Positions 1-8,571 of a DNA stretch of 23,804 bases are shown piece by piece. Both the position numbers and the translations under genes were made by a program. Where the stretch lies: assembly GCA_913047775.1 (NCBI GenBank), contig CAJWUE010000016.1:1-23804 (forward strand), given 5' to 3'. Each line of letters starts with the position of its first letter. The stretch's first letter is position 1. The notes under the pieces were generated by a model, which saw only the letters and a list, made by a program, of their open reading frames with translations, was not told the origin of the DNA and did not search any database. Source of the stretch: GCA-002731945 sp913047775. Its GTDB lineage: Bacteria; Pseudomonadota; Alphaproteobacteria; MED-G09.

Positions 1-248
1 TATATCAAAAAAAGATAGACATAGTTATAAATGAAAATTTAGAAAAATGGTCATTACCAAGAATAGATTCTTTAGTTAGGGCAATTCTAAGGTCTGCGGT
101 TTATGAGCTGTTAAGCCCTAATGATGTACCCAATAAAGTAGTTTTTAATGAATATATAGAGATTTCAAAATTATTTTTCAGCGCAGACGAACCCTCTTTT
201 ATTAATGGTATTTTAGATACTATAGCTAATAAGGATTATAGGCTTTAG
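1..248 (+). CDS. nusB: Transcription antitermination factor NusB (3' part only)
   Basis: The gene enters from outside the window; complete codons run from base 3 to the TAG at 246-248, giving about 81 C-terminal residues. NusB is a small all-helical RNA-binding protein that pairs with NusE (S10) on boxA RNA and supports antitermination of rRNA transcription. The visible part fits the family's C-terminal half: a WSLPRIDSLVRAILRSAVYEL stretch interrupted by a few residues from the start of the fragment, then a PNKVVFNEYIEISKLF segment and an FINGILDTIA segment, which is the usual ending. The stop lies six bases before thiL, and nusB-thiL is a common alphaproteobacterial order, so the two are probably co-transcribed. 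The N-terminal half cannot be judged. Confidence 0.9.
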   Translation, partial: YQKKIDIVINENLEKWSLPRIDSLVRAILRSAVYELLSPNDVPNKVVFNEYIEISKLFFSADEPSFINGILDTIANKDYRL

Positions 249-254
249 ATAGAA

Positions 255-1190
255 ATGAAATCAGAATTCGAAATCGTAAAAAAATATATACAACCCCTTG
301 TCGGTGATAATGATAAATATGCAATCGGTTTGTCAGATGATGTAGGTATTGTAGATAACTTGATTTTCTCCACTGATACGATTGTAGAAGGGATTCATTT
401 CTTTTCTAATAACAAGCCCGAAGATATTGCTAAAAAGCTCGTTCGAGTAAACGTTTCCGATTTAATAGCTAAAGGGGTAAGGCCTGGTTTTTGCTTACTG
501 AATTTTTCTGCGGGAAGCATCATTAATGAGAGATGGATAAAAAGTTTTATGTATTCCTTAAATGAAGATTTTAAGAAATATAAGATAAATTTAGTTGGAG
601 GTGATACTGTTCAAACCAAAAGCAAAACAGTCTTAAGTTTATGTATATTTGGAAAAAATCCTAAATCAAATATAAAATTGAGATCCTCCGCAATCCCTGG
701 TGATAATATATATGTTTCAGGCACGATTGGTGATTCTGCTTTAGGTTTAATGATTTTAAATAATAAATTAAAAGTTAATAAGAATTTTAAAAATTTTTTA
801 ATTGATAGGTATCTGATTCCACAACCGAGGATAGAATTAGTTAGTATAATTAATAAAAGGGCAAACGCTTCAATAGATATCTCTGACGGCTTGATTCAAG
901 ATTTACAAAATCTCTGCCTGTCATCAGATGTAGGTGCAGAGATTAATTTTAGCGATATCCCATTATCTTCTGCTGCCAGGTCTATTGTAAATAAAAATAG
1001 CAAAATGATTGAAGTAATATTAAATGGTGGTGATGATTATGAGATATTATTTACTGGCCCCAAAGGACTGCAAGCTAAAAAGAATATAAGGATGATAGGT
1101 AAAATAACGAAGGGAAGTAAAATATCTATTCTTGATCTTAAATTAAAAGATGGAGCTAAAAAGAATGGTTTTAATCATATTTTTAAATAA
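255..1190 (+). CDS. thiL: Thiamine-monophosphate kinase ThiL
   Basis: ThiL phosphorylates thiamine monophosphate with ATP to give the active cofactor thiamine diphosphate in the cytosol. The 311-residue length is normal for this PurM/AIR-synthase-like family. Visible signatures are the N-terminal metal/ATP loop around SDDVGI (residues 27-32, where many members read DDAA), STDTIVEGIHF (39-49), NVSDLIAKG (66-74), GGDT (115-118), SGTIGDSALG (155-164), the RYLIPQPRIE segment (185-194), SIDISDGL (206-213) and NGGDDYEILFT (257-267). The ATG is six bases after the nusB stop, with no good alternative nearby. A 12-bp palindrome spans its stop codon. No nearby regulatory element such as a TPP riboswitch is visible, and the tight nusB linkage suggests simple operon expression. 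Confidence 0.95.
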   Translation: MKSEFEIVKKYIQPLVGDNDKYAIGLSDDVGIVDNLIFSTDTIVEGIHFFSNNKPEDIAKKLVRVNVSDLIAKGVRPGFCLLNFSAGSIINERWIKSFMYSLNEDFKKYKINLVGGDTVQTKSKTVLSLCIFGKNPKSNIKLRSSAIPGDNIYVSGTIGDSALGLMILNNKLKVNKNFKNFLIDRYLIPQPRIELVSIINKRANASIDISDGLIQDLQNLCLSSDVGAEINFSDIPLSSAARSIVNKNSKMIEVILNGGDDYEILFTGPKGLQAKKNIRMIGKITKGSKISILDLKLKDGAKKNGFNHIFK

Positions 1191-1198
1191 AGCTTTAT
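1187..1198. repeat. 12-bp perfect palindrome at the thiL stop codon
   Basis: ATAAAGCTTTAT reads identically on both strands and overlaps the thiL TAA (1188-1190). As RNA it could form only a short weak hairpin and has no U-tract, so it is not a convincing terminator. In AT-rich DNA this may be chance. Confidence 0.4.
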
Positions 1199-1254
1199 CT
1201 TGATATTATTAATAGCATTTGGCATGTTCCCCTAATATTGAATTGGAGGGTTTA

Positions 1255-3357
1255 ATGGGAATAATACATCTTATAATTGGTTCGGGTATAATTGCCATTT
1301 TGTATGGAATTTTTACTTCAATTTCTGTGATATCAGCCGATACCGGAAATGAAAAGATGCAAGAAATAGCAAAAGCTATTCAAGAAGGAGCAAGTGCCTA
1401 TTTGGCAAGGCAATATTCAACAATAGCATTAGTAGGAATAGTAATTTTTATTATTTCATTTTTTCTACTTGGTTTACAAGTTGCGGTTGGATTCCTTATT
1501 GGCGCAGTCATGTCTGGTACTGCGGGTTATATTGGAATGTTGGTTTCAGTTAGAGCTAATGTAAGAACTACTCAAGCCTCCATTAAGAGCCTTGCTGGGG
1601 GCCTGAACATAGCTTTCAAATCAGGAGCTGTCACAGGTATGTTAGTTGCGGGCTTGGCTCTCTTAGCGGTATCAGTTTATTATTACGTGTTAAAAAATAT
1701 ATGGATACCCGCTGATGATAGAATATTAATAGAAGCATTGGTTGGTTTAGGGTTTGGGGCTTCTTTAATATCAATCTTTGCAAGATTAGGGGGTGGTATT
1801 TTTACTAAGGGAGCTGATGTTGGTGGAGATCTTGTTGGTAAGGTTGAAGCCGGTATTCCAGAAGACGACCCTAGAAATCCAGCTACTATAGCTGACAATG
1901 TAGGAGATAATGTTGGAGATTGCGCTGGTATGGCAGCTGATTTATTTGAAACTTATGCAGTCACTGTCGTTGCAACAATGGTTTTGTCTTCGATATTTTT
2001 TCCTGGTATGGAAAATATTATGATTTATCCAATGGCTATATGTAGTGCGTGCATTCTGACATCAATTGCTGGCACTTATTTTGTTAGATTAGGGAAGAAT
2101 GGTTCTATAATGGGAGCGCTTTACAAGGGGTTTATTGCCTCTGCTATATTATCATTGGTAGTTCTTTATTTTGTTACAGATTATATAATTGGACTGGAAG
2201 TAGTTTATCAACAAGGAGAAAAAACTTTTACGGGTCTAACCATGTATATTTGTGGAATAATTGGACTTCTAATTACTGGTTTAATCATATGGATTACTGA
2301 ATATTATACTGGAATTAACTATCGACCCGTGAAATCTGTTGCTAAAGCTTCTGTTACTGGTCATGGCACCAATGTTATTCAAGGGTTAGCGGTTTCTATG
2401 GAGGCTACTGCTCTTCCAGCATTAGTTATTGTATTAGGAATTCTTTCAACTTTTTCCCTCGCCGGTTTATTTGGTATTGCTGTGGCTGTGACTACTATGT
2501 TGGCATTAGCAGGAATGGTAGTAGCATTAGATGCTTTTGGTCCAGTTACGGATAATGCTGGTGGAATAGCTGAAATGGCTGAATTACCTAAAGAAGTAAG
2601 AAGTACTACAGATGCCCTTGATGCAGTTGGCAATACTACTAAAGCAGTAACAAAGGGATATGCTATTGGCTCCGCGGGTTTGGGAGCTTTAGTCTTATTT
2701 GGCGCTTATACTGAAGATTTAAAATACTTTGCCTCTACAGCAGACACACAAAGTTATTTTTATGGAATTATTCCTGATTATTCACTATCAAATCCCTATG
2801 TAGTTGCAGGCCTTTTTATTGGCGGACTTCTTCCTTACTTATTTGCATCAATGGGTATGACTGCAGTAGGAAGAGCAGGGGGCGCTATAGTGGAGGAAGT
2901 AAGAAGACAATTTAAAGAAAAACCTGGAATAATGACCAGAGAAGAAAAACCTGATTATACAAGAGCAGTAGATTTGTTGACGAAATCAGCCATAAAAGAA
3001 ATGATTATTCCATCTTTACTTCCCTTGCTATCACCAGTGATATTGTTTTTTGCTATTAATCTTATTGCTACTAAGAGTGATGCTTTTTCTGCTCTTGGAG
3101 CAATGTTATTGGGCGTAATAATTACAGGATTGTTTGTAGCAATCTCAATGACGGCCGGAGGTGGAGCTTGGGATAATGCAAAGAAATATATAGAAGATGG
3201 AAACCATGGAGGCAAAGGATCTGAAGCCCATAAGGCAGCAGTAACTGGTGATACTGTCGGCGATCCATACAAAGATACCGCAGGACCTGCTATTAATCCT
3301 ATGATTAAGATTACAAATATAGTGGCTCTTTTATTGCTGGCAATATTATCGCATTAA
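1255..3357 (+). CDS. hppA: K+-independent H+-translocating membrane pyrophosphatase
   Basis: This integral membrane enzyme hydrolyses pyrophosphate and pumps protons across the inner membrane, saving energy from biosynthetic PPi. It is about 700 residues, normal for the family, with many hydrophobic spans (family fold of 16 helices). The PPi/Mg site is intact: DVGGDLVGKVE, then GIPEDDPRNPATIADNVGDN and GDCAGMAADLFE (codons about 1816-1950), and near the C-terminus GGAWDNAKKYIE and DTVGDPYKDTAGPAINP. The GNTTKA motif places lysine (codon 2641-2643, residue 463 from this start) where K+-dependent enzymes have alanine; by family knowledge this predicts a K+-independent H+ pump, as in Rhodospirillum rubrum. 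I chose ATG 1255 because GGAGGG (1245-1250) precedes it; an in-frame TTG at 1219 would add 12 residues lacking family character. Composition is somewhat less AT-rich than its neighbours. Confidence 0.96.
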   Translation: MGIIHLIIGSGIIAILYGIFTSISVISADTGNEKMQEIAKAIQEGASAYLARQYSTIALVGIVIFIISFFLLGLQVAVGFLIGAVMSGTAGYIGMLVSVRANVRTTQASIKSLAGGLNIAFKSGAVTGMLVAGLALLAVSVYYYVLKNIWIPADDRILIEALVGLGFGASLISIFARLGGGIFTKGADVGGDLVGKVEAGIPEDDPRNPATIADNVGDNVGDCAGMAADLFETYAVTVVATMVLSSIFFPGMENIMIYPMAICSACILTSIAGTYFVRLGKNGSIMGALYKGFIASAILSLVVLYFVTDYIIGLEVVYQQGEKTFTGLTMYICGIIGLLITGLIIWITEYYTGINYRPVKSVAKASVTGHGTNVIQGLAVSMEATALPALVIVLGILSTFSLAGLFGIAVAVTTMLALAGMVVALDAFGPVTDNAGGIAEMAELPKEVRSTTDALDAVGNTTKAVTKGYAIGSAGLGALVLFGAYTEDLKYFASTADTQSYFYGIIPDYSLSNPYVVAGLFIGGLLPYLFASMGMTAVGRAGGAIVEEVRRQFKEKPGIMTREEKPDYTRAVDLLTKSAIKEMIIPSLLPLLSPVILFFAINLIATKSDAFSALGAMLLGVIITGLFVAISMTAGGGAWDNAKKYIEDGNHGGKGSEAHKAAVTGDTVGDPYKDTAGPAINPMIKITNIVALLLLAILSH

Positions 3358-3426
3358 TTTTGTAAATCTATGATTATCTAATATAAATAGTCATCAGTTA
3401 CTGTTAATTAAAACCAGGTGATTATT

Positions 3427-4617
3427 TTGAAAAGAAAAGCAATATATTCGTCAGATTGTGACAATAGTCGTGGGCGACTTTTTATTGAAGATGAAAGTAA
3501 ATATAGAACTTCATTTCAAAGAGATAAAGATAGAGTCATTCATTCTGAGCATTTTCGACTTTTAAAACACAAAACACAGGTTTTTGTTGCTCATACAGAA
3601 GATTACTACAGGACTCGTTTGACTCATTCTTTAGAAGTTAGTCAAATAGCTAGAACTATCTCTAGAAAATTAAACTTAGATGAAGACCTTTCGGAAGTTC
3701 TTGCACTTGCTCATGATATTGGCCACCCACCATTCGCACATTCTGGTGAAGAGGTTTTAAACGAATGCATGCATCATTATGGCGGATTTGATCATAATTC
3801 TCAAACTTTAAAAATTCTTACTAAGTTGGAAAAAAAATATCCGTCTTTTGATGGTCTTAACTTAACCTGGGAAACCCTTGAGGGAGTCTTAAAACATAAT
3901 GGACCTCTAATAACTAACAATAAAAAAGAAGGGGATATACCTAAAATAATATCTGATTATATAAAAATACATGATTTAGAAATTCATACCTTTCCAAGTT
4001 TAGAGGCTCAAATTGCCTCTCTATCAGATGACATAGCTTATAATAATCATGATATTGACGATGGATTTAGGGCAAAATTTTTCAATTTAAAGGATTTAAG
4101 CGATATCCCTATTATCGACAAGATACAAAAAAATATAACAAAAGAATTCGTCGGTATTAATGAAAGCATGTGTGTTCAAGAACTTGTTAGACGATTAATT
4201 GGTTATATGGTGGACGATCTTATCAATGAGACAAACAATAACCTTAAAAAACTTAATCCTATGAGCGTTGAGGATATAAGAAATCACAATAAGAGGATTG
4301 CAAGTTTTTCAATCAAACTCGTTGAGCAAGACAAAATATTAAGAAAATTCCTACGTGAAAAAATGTACAATCATCCGTCATTGTCAAAAGATCGAATTAA
4401 ATCAAGAAAGATTATTAGAGAGCTTTTTAGTGGTCTTATGGAAAATACACTTCTTCTTCCTACTAATATTCAGGAAATATGCGATAAAAAGGATAAGACT
4501 AAAATAGCATATGTTATATGTGACTATATTGCATCGATGACTGATCGATCTATTATTGAGAATCATGCAAAAATTACTGGAACAAATGAATTTACTGATC
4601 AGGAGTACCTTGTTTGA
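3427..4617 (+). CDS. dgt: dGTP triphosphohydrolase-like HD-domain protein
   Basis: Members hydrolyse dGTP (or other dNTPs) to the nucleoside and triphosphate and so tune dNTP pools. The HD metal site is complete: the THSLEVSQIA histidine, LAHDIGHPPFAHSG with the HD pair, and the later SLSDDIAYNNHDIDDG aspartate. The N-terminal RDKDRVIHSEHFRLLKHKTQVF region (two parts: RDKDRVIHS and FRLLKHKTQVF) is typical of the alphaproteobacterial dGTPase-like type. There is no in-frame ATG until about residue 117. Two non-ATG starts compete: GTG 3418 and TTG 3427. I prefer TTG 3427 because AGGTG (3416-3420) sits six bases upstream as a ribosome binding site, giving about 396 residues; choosing GTG would add three. 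The TGA overlaps the argS start, so the pair is probably translationally coupled. Exact substrate preference cannot be read from sequence. Confidence 0.93.
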   Translation: MKRKAIYSSDCDNSRGRLFIEDESKYRTSFQRDKDRVIHSEHFRLLKHKTQVFVAHTEDYYRTRLTHSLEVSQIARTISRKLNLDEDLSEVLALAHDIGHPPFAHSGEEVLNECMHHYGGFDHNSQTLKILTKLEKKYPSFDGLNLTWETLEGVLKHNGPLITNNKKEGDIPKIISDYIKIHDLEIHTFPSLEAQIASLSDDIAYNNHDIDDGFRAKFFNLKDLSDIPIIDKIQKNITKEFVGINESMCVQELVRRLIGYMVDDLINETNNNLKKLNPMSVEDIRNHNKRIASFSIKLVEQDKILRKFLREKMYNHPSLSKDRIKSRKIIRELFSGLMENTLLLPTNIQEICDKKDKTKIAYVICDYIASMTDRSIIENHAKITGTNEFTDQEYLV

Positions 4618-6347
4618 ATATTTTAAAAAAATATCATGATATTCTGGTAAATAACCTTAAAGAGATTTATGGAAAAAGTTTAAACCCAAATATATCCTTA
4701 GAATTTCCTAAGGATCCTTCTATGGGTGATATTTCAACGAATGCCGTTATGATCTTGACTAAAGAACTTTCTTTGGAAAAAGATAAACTTACAAAAGATG
4801 TTACTGATATTTTTTATAAAACAGGAGATTTTAAAACAATTAATGTTGTGGGCTCTGGTTTTATTAATTTGATTTTCAAAGATAATATTCTTCAGGATTT
4901 AATTTTAGAGATACTAAACAAAAAAGAAATATTCGGTCATTCTGATTTAGGAAAAGGAAAAAAGATTAATATTGAGTATGTTTCAGCTAATCCTACTGGA
5001 CCTCTTCATGTTGGACATACTAGGGGTGCTGTTTTTGGTGATGTTTTGTCTAATATTATGGAATTTGTAGGTTTTGAAGTGTGTAGAGAATATTATATTA
5101 ACGATTCAGGTGAGCAAGTTAATAAATTAGCACATTCGACCTATATTCGATATTTACAGGCATTAGGAGAAAAAACTAAAGAAATTGAGGATGGATTTTA
5201 TCCAGGAGAATACTTGATAGAGCTGGGCAAGATTCTTAAGAATCAGCACAACGATAAGTTTGTTAATTCTCCGGAGGGGGAATGGATAGATATTTTTCGA
5301 GAATCATCGATAGAACATATTATGAATTTAATAAAAGAAGATTTAAATTCATTGGGAGTACATCATGATGTCTTTACTTCAGAAAAATATTTACTTGAAA
5401 GCAACATAGTTAGTAGCGTTTATGAAGAGTTAAATAAAAAAGAGTTATTGTATGAAGGAGTTAGCACTCCACCCAAGGGTAATAATAATGAGGAATGGAC
5501 AGAAAGAAAACACATTCTATTTAAATCTAAGAAATTTGGTGATGATGAGGATAGGGTTGTTAAGAAACACGATGGATCTTGGACTTATTTTATGCCCGAC
5601 ATTGCATACCATAAAAATAAATTTGATAGAGGTTTTTCTCAAATGATAAACATTCTTGGCGCTGATCATTCAGGTTACATCTCTAGAATGAAATCAGCCA
5701 TAAAGGCCATTACCCAAGATCAAGCAATTTTTGATATCAAAACATGTCAATTGGTAAAATTAACGCGAAACGGCCAACCTGTTACTATGTCTAAGAGATC
5801 AGGTGATTTTATTACCTTAAAAGAAATTTTAGAAGAAGTAGGAAGTGATGCAATTCGTTTCATGATGGTATCCAGGAAGGGTGAAGCTAAATTAGATTTT
5901 GATTTTGAATTATTTAAGAAAGAGAATAACGATAACCCTGTATTTTATGTTCAGTATGCACACGCAAGAATTTGTTCGTTATTAAAGAATGCAAGCAATA
6001 TTTTAAAAATTGATATTGATGATAATCTTTTAGCTAATTCGAATTTAAGCCTCCTAAATAATAAAATTGAATTAGATATAATTAAACTAATTGCTAGTTA
6101 TCCAAAGATTGTAGAGCAGGCTGCTTCACATAAAGAGCCCCATAGGGTTCCTTTTTATTTAAGAGATTTATCATCAGCTTTTCATCAATATTGGAATCTT
6201 AAAATTAATGACGAACGAGTTAAGATAGTTGATGAGAATGATATTGAATCTACTCTTTCTAGATTAACTCTATTGAGAGTAGTTGCAATTACGATATCTT
6301 CAGCCTTATCAATATTAGGAATAAAAGCTCTAAACGAGCTAAGATAA
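4614..6347 (+). CDS. argS: Arginyl-tRNA synthetase
   Basis: A class I synthetase that charges tRNA-Arg in the cytosol. At 577 residues it has the usual parts: the N-terminal ArgS-specific domain, a Rossmann catalytic core starting IEYVSANPTGPLHVGHTRGA (HVGH is the HIGH motif), the GSWTYFMPDIAYHKNKFDRG segment, PVTMSKRSGDFI in the KMSKS position, and the C-terminal DALR anticodon-binding region beginning near FYVQYAHARI. Translation starts at TTG 4614, sharing four bases (TTGA) with the dgt stop. The start is supported by AGGAG at 4601-4605 and by the lack of any other start before ATG 4722, which would delete much of the N-terminal domain. It is followed four bases later by the SPOR/LysM gene. 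Confidence 0.96.
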   Translation: MNILKKYHDILVNNLKEIYGKSLNPNISLEFPKDPSMGDISTNAVMILTKELSLEKDKLTKDVTDIFYKTGDFKTINVVGSGFINLIFKDNILQDLILEILNKKEIFGHSDLGKGKKINIEYVSANPTGPLHVGHTRGAVFGDVLSNIMEFVGFEVCREYYINDSGEQVNKLAHSTYIRYLQALGEKTKEIEDGFYPGEYLIELGKILKNQHNDKFVNSPEGEWIDIFRESSIEHIMNLIKEDLNSLGVHHDVFTSEKYLLESNIVSSVYEELNKKELLYEGVSTPPKGNNNEEWTERKHILFKSKKFGDDEDRVVKKHDGSWTYFMPDIAYHKNKFDRGFSQMINILGADHSGYISRMKSAIKAITQDQAIFDIKTCQLVKLTRNGQPVTMSKRSGDFITLKEILEEVGSDAIRFMMVSRKGEAKLDFDFELFKKENNDNPVFYVQYAHARICSLLKNASNILKIDIDDNLLANSNLSLLNNKIELDIIKLIASYPKIVEQAASHKEPHRVPFYLRDLSSAFHQYWNLKINDERVKIVDENDIESTLSRLTLLRVVAITISSALSILGIKALNELR

Positions 6348-6351
6348 GAAA

Positions 6352-6996
6352 ATGAGTAATAGGTTTTTTATATTTGGCATAGTTATAGTTACAATATCTG
6401 TATTTATTTATCTTTTTCCAAGTAATTTTCTTTTTCAAAACAATAATAAATTATTAATCATAAAGGGAGATGATATTTTAAAAGAATCACCTGTTAATCC
6501 ACCTGAAATGAAGGAACCCAAAGATACATCATGTGTATTTTCTTTATGGCAAAATAACTCAAGGGATTGTGCGGATTATGAGGAATTACTTACGAATAAG
6601 GTTAATAAGAAAAATTTTTACACCATCGCTTTTGGAAATTTTTTAAATGAGAATAATGCAGAGCTTCACGCTAAAAAATTAAAAAGTGTTGAAGTAGTTA
6701 AGAGCTTAAGTTTAGCTATAGAAAAAATAGAAAATACAAGAACTATAAAAGTTAAAAGAGGGGATAGTTTATATAACTTAGCTAAATATTATTCTGTATC
6801 TGTCAAAGATATTGTCTCGAGGAATAGAATAGAAGACCCACAAAAGATTAGAATAAATCAAAAATTATTAATTCCACTTGAAGATAAATACCGAATCATC
6901 ACAATAAATGTTGAAGGATATAAGAAAGCTAGAATGATTTGTGATAATCTTACTAAGAGAGAATTCATTTGTGGAATCAGTTCTCAAAAGAAATAA
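6352..6996 (+). CDS. Membrane-anchored protein with LysM and apparently split SPOR domain
   Basis: 214 residues with a short cytoplasmic start and one membrane span (about 5-22), so the bulk is predicted periplasmic. Residues 130-176 form a clear LysM module (TIKVKRGDSLYNLAKYY, then a second helix, then INQKLLIPL), a fold that binds peptidoglycan. Before it, residues 88-127 (NFYTIAFGNFLNENNAELHA start) resemble the first strand-helix of a SPOR domain; after it, residues 179-211 (KYRIITINVEGYKKARMICD and on) resemble the second strand-helix. I infer a SPOR domain, which binds denuded septal glycan, carrying LysM as an insert; two degenerate repeats are the alternative. The gene sits right after argS, where many alphaproteobacteria encode a SPOR protein. 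The likely role is cell-wall or septum binding; no catalytic domain is present. Confidence 0.7.
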   Translation: MSNRFFIFGIVIVTISVFIYLFPSNFLFQNNNKLLIIKGDDILKESPVNPPEMKEPKDTSCVFSLWQNNSRDCADYEELLTNKVNKKNFYTIAFGNFLNENNAELHAKKLKSVEVVKSLSLAIEKIENTRTIKVKRGDSLYNLAKYYSVSVKDIVSRNRIEDPQKIRINQKLLIPLEDKYRIITINVEGYKKARMICDNLTKREFICGISSQKK

Positions 6997-7147
6997 AGTA
7001 TATATAGCTTTAATATAAGCTAGTAAGTTAATGATTATTAAAGAAAAAGTATTTTAATATAAAATTTAATTGCAAATTTTTAGATTAATTTATGATTATT
7101 TCAATTAATTGATGTGAAAAATCTCATTTAACGCTATATGTAGTAAC
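6997..7147. other. Intergenic gap where nagZ is often found
   Basis: A 151-bp very AT-rich spacer with no open frame, no tRNA and no GC-rich hairpin. TTGATG (7109-7114) and TATATG (7135-7140) resemble promoter boxes, but the 20-bp spacing is poor and leaves almost no leader before scpA. In many alphaproteobacteria nagZ lies between the SPOR gene and scpA; no remnant is recognisable here. Confidence 0.5.
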
Positions 7148-7948
7148 ATGAGAGATACATCTAGTAGTGATTCATATTACGAAGAAAAGAATCTTTTATT
7201 AAATATAAGCGGATTTGAAGGTCCACTTGATTTGCTTTTAACTTTAGCTAAAGAACAAAAAGTTGATTTGTTGGAGATATCTATTCTTGAACTAACAGAT
7301 CAATATATTTCATTCATAAATCAATTAGATTCTGCGGATATAGAATTGGCTGCAGATTATTTAGTTATGGCTTCTTGGCTTGCTTACCTTAAGTCAAAGC
7401 TTTTATTGCCTCCAGAAGAAGATGATGAACCAGGAGCTGAAGAATTAGCTGCAATCTTGTCATTTAGATTAAGACGACTTGAGGCCATGAGGAATGCTGG
7501 GGCTAATTTAATGAATAGAGACCGTATTGGCATCCAACTATACAGGAGGGGTATGCCTGAAGAAGAGGTAGTTATAAAGAGATATTCACAACGAGATACA
7601 ATGTTTGATATTTTGAAATCATATTGTGACGTTCGAAATAGGAATTTCGATAGTAAAATGTCTTTTATGGTACTGCCAATTTATTCGATTGAAGATGCCA
7701 GACATCGCCTAGAAAAGCTTATTGAACATACCCTAGAGTGGACAAACTTTCTTGACTTCTTGCCTACGAATAATGATTCTTCAGAAGAGTCTAAAATTTA
7801 TAGACGAAGCTCAGTGGCTTCAATTTTTTCAGCAGCACTAGAGTTTGCTAAAGAAGAGCAAGTAGAAATTAATCAGAATAAGAATTTTGGAACTATTAGA
7901 TTAAAGAAATATTATAAAGGAAAAGAAGAGAAGGTGATTTCAGCATGA
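7148..7948 (+). CDS. scpA: Segregation and condensation protein A (kleisin)
   Basis: ScpA is the kleisin that bridges SMC heads and binds ScpB in the bacterial condensin complex that compacts and segregates the chromosome. The N-terminal signature is clear: ISGFEGPLDLLLTLAKEQKV (residues about 20-39), followed by LEISILELTDQYISFI and LAADYLVMASWLAYLKSKLL with LLPPEE. The C-terminal winged-helix part includes VASIFSAALEFAKEEQVEIN. At 266 residues it is normal length. The last four bases (ATGA) are shared with scpB, a standard coupling for subunits of one complex. No SMC gene is in the window. The start ATG 7148 lies about 20 residues before the conserved domain, so the exact start is moderately certain. 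Confidence 0.95.
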   Translation: MRDTSSSDSYYEEKNLLLNISGFEGPLDLLLTLAKEQKVDLLEISILELTDQYISFINQLDSADIELAADYLVMASWLAYLKSKLLLPPEEDDEPGAEELAAILSFRLRRLEAMRNAGANLMNRDRIGIQLYRRGMPEEEVVIKRYSQRDTMFDILKSYCDVRNRNFDSKMSFMVLPIYSIEDARHRLEKLIEHTLEWTNFLDFLPTNNDSSEESKIYRRSSVASIFSAALEFAKEEQVEINQNKNFGTIRLKKYYKGKEEKVISA

Positions 7949-8568
7949 TAGAGAATATGTCAGAACAAATAAGATTAGTAGAAGCACTTTTATTTTCCTC
8001 CACGGAGCCTTTAGATAAAAAGTTCATAGCTAACAGGCTTCCTGAGGGAGTCAATGTAGATGCATTAATTAGCGAAATTGATAAAATTTATAAAAATAGG
8101 GGGATCGAATTAAAGAAGGTGGGAAATAAATGGATGTTCAAGACTTCTCCTGAATTATCTTTCCTCATGCAAAGAGAAGCAAAAGTTCAAAAAAAACTTT
8201 CAAAAGCTGGCATAGAAACTTTATCTATTATTGCATACCATCAACCAGTTACTAGAGCGGAAATAGAGGAAGTAAGGGGTGTTAGTGCTTCACCTGGAAC
8301 GATTGATACATTGCTTGAATTAAATTGGATTAAGATTAAGGGCAGAAGAAAGGTTCCAGGAAATCCGATAACATATGGGACAACGGATGAATTTCTAGTT
8401 CATTTTGATTTAGAAAGTATCAAGGATTTGCCAGATATGGCGGAATTAAAATCTACTGGATTGTTGGACAATAATCTCCCTTCAGAAATGTACCCAGAAA
8501 ATAATATTAATAACGATATTATTAACAATGAAGATGATATAAACAACGAAGATGTATTAAAGGATTAA
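7945..8568 (+). CDS. scpB: Segregation and condensation protein B
   Basis: ScpB is a tandem winged-helix protein that dimerises and binds the kleisin ScpA in the SMC condensin. Signatures are IRLVEALLFSSTEPLDKKFI at the start of the first winged helix and LSIIAYHQPVTRAEIEEVRG with GTIDTLLELNWIKIKGRRKV and PGNPITYGTTDEFLVHF in the second. At 207 residues it is a normal size. The start overlaps scpA by four bases; an in-frame ATG at 7957 is an alternative. The last 30 or so residues are a low-complexity Asn/Asp/Glu tail from AT-rich near-repeats (about 8500-8560), probably disordered. tatA follows three bases later. Confidence 0.95.
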   Translation: MIENMSEQIRLVEALLFSSTEPLDKKFIANRLPEGVNVDALISEIDKIYKNRGIELKKVGNKWMFKTSPELSFLMQREAKVQKKLSKAGIETLSIIAYHQPVTRAEIEEVRGVSASPGTIDTLLELNWIKIKGRRKVPGNPITYGTTDEFLVHFDLESIKDLPDMAELKSTGLLDNNLPSEMYPENNINNDIINNEDDINNEDVLKD

Positions 8569-8571
8569 AGG

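Noticed and set aside
1200..1228. Possible hppA promoter (TTGATA with CATGTT 17 bp later)
   Set aside because: The -35 is good but the -10 matches only three of six bases; in AT-rich DNA this is not persuasive.
2955..3272. 105-residue minus-strand frame inside hppA (and similar ones at 1683-1898 and 2379-2633)
   Set aside because: All are antisense to strongly conserved hppA coding sequence and look like mirror composition; no independent support.
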